Position numbers and translations under genes: made by a program
The notes under the pieces: generated by a model
The model's database searches: none
Seen by the model: only the letters and a program-made list of their open reading frames with translations
Told to the model about the DNA's origin: nothing
Assembly (NCBI RefSeq): GCF_046523945.1
Contig: NZ_CP171363.1
Span: forward strand, 682,001 to 746,000
Source: Faucicola mancuniensis
GTDB lineage: Bacteria; Pseudomonadota; Gammaproteobacteria; Pseudomonadales; Moraxellaceae
Direction: 5' to 3'
DNA length: 64,000 nucleotides
Shown here: positions 60,336 to 64,000 of the stretch, one piece after another
Position numbering within the stretch: the stretch's first letter is position 1
Layout of the letters: the number at the start of each line of letters is the position of its first letter

Positions 60336-61316
60336 TCAATGTCCCCAATCTTGGTTTAACGCCATAGCTTTCACCGTGTCAAACATCACGTCCAACGCCT
60401 TGTAAGCCGTGAAATAATTTAAACATTCTTGGCGAAATTCCTGCTCGCTTGCGTTATCACTGGCACAAATAAACGCCAATGGCAACACAATCGTATCTTT
60501 GACAATATCTGCAATATCAAAGACTAACGCCCCACGACGTGTCTTTCCGTGCATGACTGCAAAACCGTGTGGAATGCCTAGCACCCAAGCCGTTGTCGCC
60601 CCCAATCCGTACGCCAAATAATTGCCGTGATTTAAAAACGCATTGGCTTTGTCCACCCCATCATGCTCACGGCTAAACCCTGCATTATTGGTGTTGATGG
60701 ACGCAAGGCGATACAAATCTTTGGTCATACGCCCTTCAAGCGTGAGCAAATCATTAACGCTATTTTGCCCAAAAATCATCTCTTTATAGCGATTTTGTAA
60801 GCTTACAATTTGCTCGTTTTTGCTGTCAAAACCCACGGCACGAAAATCCTTATCCCTTACCCAAACGTCCTGCATAAAATCAAGCCGTGCCAGTTGCAAT
60901 TTTTTCGCCATTTGCAAACGCTTGTCATCGTCCCACCACCACGACAGCCAACCTTGAATGTACTCGGTTGGGCGGTATTCAGATTGTGGCGTAAACCATT
61001 CAATTTCCGTCCCCATAAAAAGTGGCGTACCACCACCGCCACAAAACCCCACCAACACGCCCGCTTGCGACAACATTCGCATGGCAGCCTGCGTGATGGA
61101 CGTACCCGTGCCAAGCAAAATGCAAGTAGTGTTGGCAATGGGAATGTTGTAATAGAGATTTTCTTTTTCCGATTCGGTGAGATAGAGAATGCGACCGTCT
61201 TTTTGCATAACACGGCAGTATTGAAGATAGTAGATGTTGGCACGTTTGGAATGGAGAATGGTTTTGAGGTCGGAGGACTGAAAACTGTTGTTGGTGTAGG
61301 GATTAGCGTTTGGCAT
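60336..61316 (-). CDS. cas1: CRISPR integrase Cas1, type I-F
   Basis: A 326-aa Cas1f. Start chosen at ATG 61316 (MPNANPYT), which fits the family length; the upstream in-frame ATG adds 13 residues. The start LKTILHSKRANIYYLQYCRV and the motif GFCGGGGTPLFMGTEIEW are typical of I-F. Catalytic acids fall in LTLEGRMTKDLYRL and later around FDIADIVKD, with His in HGFAVMHGK. First gene of the I-F operon. Confidence 0.95.
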   Translation of the reverse strand: MPNANPYTNNSFQSSDLKTILHSKRANIYYLQYCRVMQKDGRILYLTESEKENLYYNIPIANTTCILLGTGTSITQAAMRMLSQAGVLVGFCGGGGTPLFMGTEIEWFTPQSEYRPTEYIQGWLSWWWDDDKRLQMAKKLQLARLDFMQDVWVRDKDFRAVGFDSKNEQIVSLQNRYKEMIFGQNSVNDLLTLEGRMTKDLYRLASINTNNAGFSREHDGVDKANAFLNHGNYLAYGLGATTAWVLGIPHGFAVMHGKTRRGALVFDIADIVKDTIVLPLAFICASDNASEQEFRQECLNYFTAYKALDVMFDTVKAMALNQDWGH

Positions 61317-61389
61317 AATAAAGTAACATTTGTTGAATTTATTGTAGTATGGCAAAATTATTTAGTCTTTGCAAGTAGGTTATAAAAAT

Positions 61390-61412
61390 AATACGACATT
61401 TTATGTCGTATT
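61390..61412. promoter_or_regulatory. Palindrome upstream of the I-F cas operon, shared with I-C
   Basis: AATACGACA-N5-TGTCGTATT, 73 bp before cas1. Half-sites, gap length and the flanking ATTT match the site at 21061-21083 before I-C cas3; only the central 5 bp differ (TTTTA here, CAAAA there). Confidence 0.6.
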
Positions 61413-61484
61413 ATTTGTAACATTGGTTATTTTAGGCTTGATTTTATCCAAAAGTTGTTATATCAGATTGATTATGTTCATTCA

Positions 61485-61514
61485 AACAATAAAAGCGAAT
61501 CATACGCTTTTATT
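61485..61514. other. Perfect 10-bp inverted repeat beside the IS5 remnant
   Basis: AATAAAAGCG and CGCTTTTATT flank a short ATCATA centre. It can form a strong hairpin with A/T tails, so it may be a terminator or the tail of an older element. The IS5 remnant begins directly after it. The rest of 61317-61514 holds the palindrome and presumably the I-F cas promoter. Confidence 0.4.
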
Positions 61515-62146
61515 AGACCTCTTTCCAAACCAACAAACAAAACTGATATAATAGCAACTTTATCAACCAAAACCACAAAAAAATAACACCCGAACAAGCA
61601 CAAAAACTAACTGAAAATCAATTTAAACGCTATTTTGGCATAGAGCGAGAAACCTATCAGCACATACTAAAAATACTCCAAGAAGCCTATACCGAACAAC
61701 ACAAACAAGGTGGTAGAAAAGCCAAAATAAGCCTAGAAAACAAACTCATGATAACACTAAACTACTACCGAGAATACCGAAGTCAATTTCATCTAGGACA
61801 AGACTTTAGCATTAGCGAAAGTGCAGTATGCAAAGCAATTAAATGGGTAGAAAGCATACTTATTAATCATAAAGACTTTGCCTTACCCAGCAAAAAAACC
61901 TTATGGCAAGACCCTAATCTCGACATGATACTGATTGACGCAACCGAAGTACCCATAGAACGCCCCAAAAAAAGCAAATCATAAGTTATCATCACAACGT
62001 GTGTTAAATGAGCATGTTATTGGTAAAATCAAACGTTTTAAAATATTATCTTGTCGTTATCGTAATCGCAGAAAACGTTTTGGATTAAGGGTCAATCTGA
62101 TTTCTGCGATTTATAATTTTGAGTTAAGGTGGTTTGGAAAGAGGTC
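61515..62146 (+). mobile_element. IS5-family remnant with internal deletion
   Basis: Ends AGACCTCTTTCCAAACC (61515-61531) and its exact complement (62130-62146). The N-terminal half of a transposase reads from 61583 (TPEQAQKLTENQFKRYFGIE) to a stop at 61984 after DATEVPIERPKKSK. The C-terminal part follows in another frame (SSQRVLNEHVIGKIKRFKIL). The middle, with the second catalytic Asp, is deleted. No matching target duplication was found. Confidence 0.8.
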
Positions 62147-62656
62147 TAATCAAAAACGCTTATTATACGGTGAAATAGAACTTGATGAAAGCTATTTTGG
62201 AGCAAAACGCCAACGTGGTTTTCATGGTAAACTTAAACGTGGGGGTGGTACACTTAAACAACCTGTTTTTGGTATCTTTGAGCGTGATGGTAGAGTTTAT
62301 ACTGAAATTGTACCAGATTGCAAAAAAGGCACGCTACAAGCATTGATACTAGGTAGGGTTGATGTGAATAGCATTATTTATTCAGAGGCTTTCGTGGCGA
62401 TAATGGCTTAGTTGATGTGGGTTATGATAAGCATTTTAGGGTAAACCACAGTAAAAATGAGTTTGCACACAGTAATTGTCATATTAATGGCATTGAGAGC
62501 TTTTGGAGTTTTACTAAAAGAAGGCTTGCCAAATTTAATGGTGTAACCGCCAATTTTGAACTTCACTTAAAAGATGAGAAACACCGTTTCGCAAGGTGGC
62601 GTTGGAATAAAGATTTGAATGAATTACAACGCCATTTATGGGATTTGATTAAGTGA
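62147..62656 (+). pseudogene. IS1016-like (IS1595 family) transposase remnant
   Basis: The reading frame begins in the IS5 C-terminus and passes in frame into KRLLYGEIELDESYFGAKRQ, the core of an IS1595-family transposase. It breaks near 62390 and resumes in another frame (GYDKHFRVNHSKNEFAHSNC and GIESFWSFTKRRLAKFNGV) to 62656. The N-terminal HTH and zinc part are missing upstream of the IS5. The product cannot be functional. Confidence 0.8.
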
Positions 62657-62707
62657 GTTTTTTAGTTCTTGATAGTCTAGAGCCTCTCTTTTCTTTTTTA
62701 CTAAGTT

Positions 62708-64000
62708 TTATTTCAATAACCCTTTCAAAAACCGCCCTGTATGCGATTTTTTATCTTTGGCGACTTCTTCTGGCGTACCTTCAGCGACGATTTCACCGCC
62801 ACCGCTACCGCCTTCATAGCCTAAATCCACAATCCAATCTGCCGTTTTTATCACGTCCAAATTATGCTCAATCACTACCACCGTATTGCCCTTATCTCGC
62901 AACGTGTGCAAAATGTCAAGCAACTTAGCAATATCATGAAAGTGTAAACCTGTAGTCGGCTCGTCCAAAATATACAAGGTTTGCCCTGTATCACGTTTTG
63001 ACAACTCTTTGGCAAGTTTAACACGTTGGGCTTCGCCACCAGACAAGGTTGGAGCGGATTGTCCAAGCGTGATATAGCTTAACCCCACGTCCATCAAGGC
63101 TTGCAATTTGCGATGAATGGCAGGAATATTTTCAAAAAACGTTGTCGCATCTTCCACCGTCATGTTGAGTACGTCATTGATATTTTTGCCTTTATAATGA
63201 ATTTCTAGCGTTTCACGGTTGTAGCGTTTGCCTTGACACGCATCGCACGGCACATACATATCAGGCAAAAAGTGCATTTCCACTTTAATCAAGCCATCGC
63301 CTTGACACGTTTCGCAACGTCCACCTTTTACGTTAAAACTAAAGCGTCCAGACTGATAGCCACGAGCTTTGGCATCGGGCGTTTGAGCGAACAAATCTCG
63401 GATATTGGTAAATACGCCAGTATATGTCGCAGGGTTGGAACGTGGGGTACGCCCAATCGGGCTTTGGTCAATGTCCACAACCTTATCAAGGTGTTCTAGC
63501 CCTGTGATACTGTCAAATTGCTCTGCCACATGGGTGGTAGCGTTGTTAAGTTGCGTGGTGGCAAGCGGTAATAAGGTGCGATTGATTAAAGTAGATTTAC
63601 CAGAACCCGACACGCCTGTAACACAAGTCAAAACGCCAATCGGCAAGTTGAGCGTTACATTTTTTAGATTATTGCCATTCGCTCCTGTGAGCGTTATCAT
63701 TTTTGGTTTGCCCTTGTCATCAGTTTGGGCTTTGTGACGTTTTTTTGGTACGGCAATTTGTTTTTTACCAGACAAATATTGACCTGTTAAAGAGTTTTTG
63801 TTTTTGGCGATTTGCTCTGCTGTCCCTTCGGCAATCACATAACCGCCATGCACACCTGCCCCCACGCCAATGTCAATAATATGGTCGGCTAGGCGTATCG
63901 CATCTTCGTCATGCTCCACGACAATGACAGTGTTGCCCAAATCTCGTAAGCGTGTCAAAGTCTGCAAAAGTCGGTCATTATCACGTTGGTGCAAACCGAT
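62708..64000 (-). CDS. uvrA: Excinuclease ABC subunit A (5' end outside window)
   Basis: The C-terminal part (over 420 aa) of UvrA, the damage-sensing ATPase of nucleotide excision repair. Visible: the end of ATPase I (VIVVEHDEDAIRLADHIIDI), Walker A of ATPase II (GVSGSGKSTLI), the zinc module (CETCQGDG, CDACQGKRYN), signature LSGGEAQRVKLAKEL, and Walker B LYILDEPTTGLH. The frame is open through position 64000. The stop lies about 50 bp from the IS remnants, which do not touch it. Confidence 0.95.
   Translation of the reverse strand: MGLHQRDNDRLLQTLTRLRDLGNTVIVVEHDEDAIRLADHIIDIGVGAGVHGGYVIAEGTAEQIAKNKNSLTGQYLSGKKQIAVPKKRHKAQTDDKGKPKMITLTGANGNNLKNVTLNLPIGVLTCVTGVSGSGKSTLINRTLLPLATTQLNNATTHVAEQFDSITGLEHLDKVVDIDQSPIGRTPRSNPATYTGVFTNIRDLFAQTPDAKARGYQSGRFSFNVKGGRCETCQGDGLIKVEMHFLPDMYVPCDACQGKRYNRETLEIHYKGKNINDVLNMTVEDATTFFENIPAIHRKLQALMDVGLSYITLGQSAPTLSGGEAQRVKLAKELSKRDTGQTLYILDEPTTGLHFHDIAKLLDILHTLRDKGNTVVVIEHNLDVIKTADWIVDLGYEGGSGGGEIVAEGTPEEVAKDKKSHTGRFLKGLLK

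Noticed and set aside
61512..62149. Target duplication around the IS5 remnant
   Set aside because: The flanks are TTA and TAA depending on where the end is drawn; no identical pair was found.

Overview
The window looks like a chromosomal segment of a Moraxella-type gammaproteobacterium (Moraxellaceae). It is AT-rich. It has the 16S-tRNA(Ile)-tRNA(Ala)-23S-5S order, a long-form isocitrate lyase, a SerA/D-2-hydroxyglutarate dehydrogenase pair, and two complete type I CRISPR-Cas systems (I-C and I-F). The species call is inference; no database was searched.

Layout. 1-3366: phosphate permease end, leucyl aminopeptidase, a mini-IS remnant and three type I-F CRISPR repeats. 3367-4561: IS4-family element, copy 1. 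4562-9321: a decayed type I restriction-modification locus with truncated hsdS, intact hsdM and multiply broken hsdR. 9412-20978: the type I-C array and cas genes (cas2, cas1, cas4, cas7, cas8c, cas5c, a second Cas2-like gene, cas3). 21155-24783: housekeeping and small genes (rppH, osmC, MAPEG, an SBF-type transporter). 24855-30483: one rRNA operon on the minus strand with two strong tandem promoters. 30610-40163: map, msrB, rpsB-tsf, a thioredoxin-like protein, aceA with a divergent LysR gene, ettA. 40216-44527: a TerD-protease/NYN/phosphoribosyltransferase cluster, a DUF457 protein and a TacAT-type toxin-antitoxin pair. 44870-46171: a decayed IS607-type element. 46258-49926: D-2-hydroxyglutarate dehydrogenase, serA and a histidine phosphatase. 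49934-51128: IS4-family copy 2. 51138-61316: the rest of the I-F array, its leader and the cas6f-cas7f-cas5f-cas8f-cas2/3-cas1 operon. 61515-62656: nested IS remnants. 62708-64000: uvrA end.

Three observations stand out. (1) The two IS4 copies are direct repeats. The same 9 bp, AACACCAAT, lies just outside their outer ends. Joining the outer flanks restores a spacer of exactly 32 nt in the I-F array. The array was therefore hit once by the IS, and the 45 kb between the copies (I-C system, rRNA operon, rpsB-tsf and more) came to lie inside that spacer later, or moved as an IS-bounded unit. (2) Between cas3 and the other I-C cas genes lies a terminator-ended transcript candidate on the plus strand. 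It carries a degenerate I-C repeat (different hairpin, same 11-nt handle) followed by a spacer-like stretch. Its seed matches a TTC-flanked site abutting the -35 box of the I-C cas promoter, the arrangement expected of a crRNA-like autorepressor. (3) The same palindrome, AATACGACA-N5-TGTCGTATT, precedes the first cas gene of both the I-C and I-F systems, suggesting one shared regulator.

All functional calls rest on reading motifs and gene order. Promoters, RNA ends and regulatory roles are predictions.
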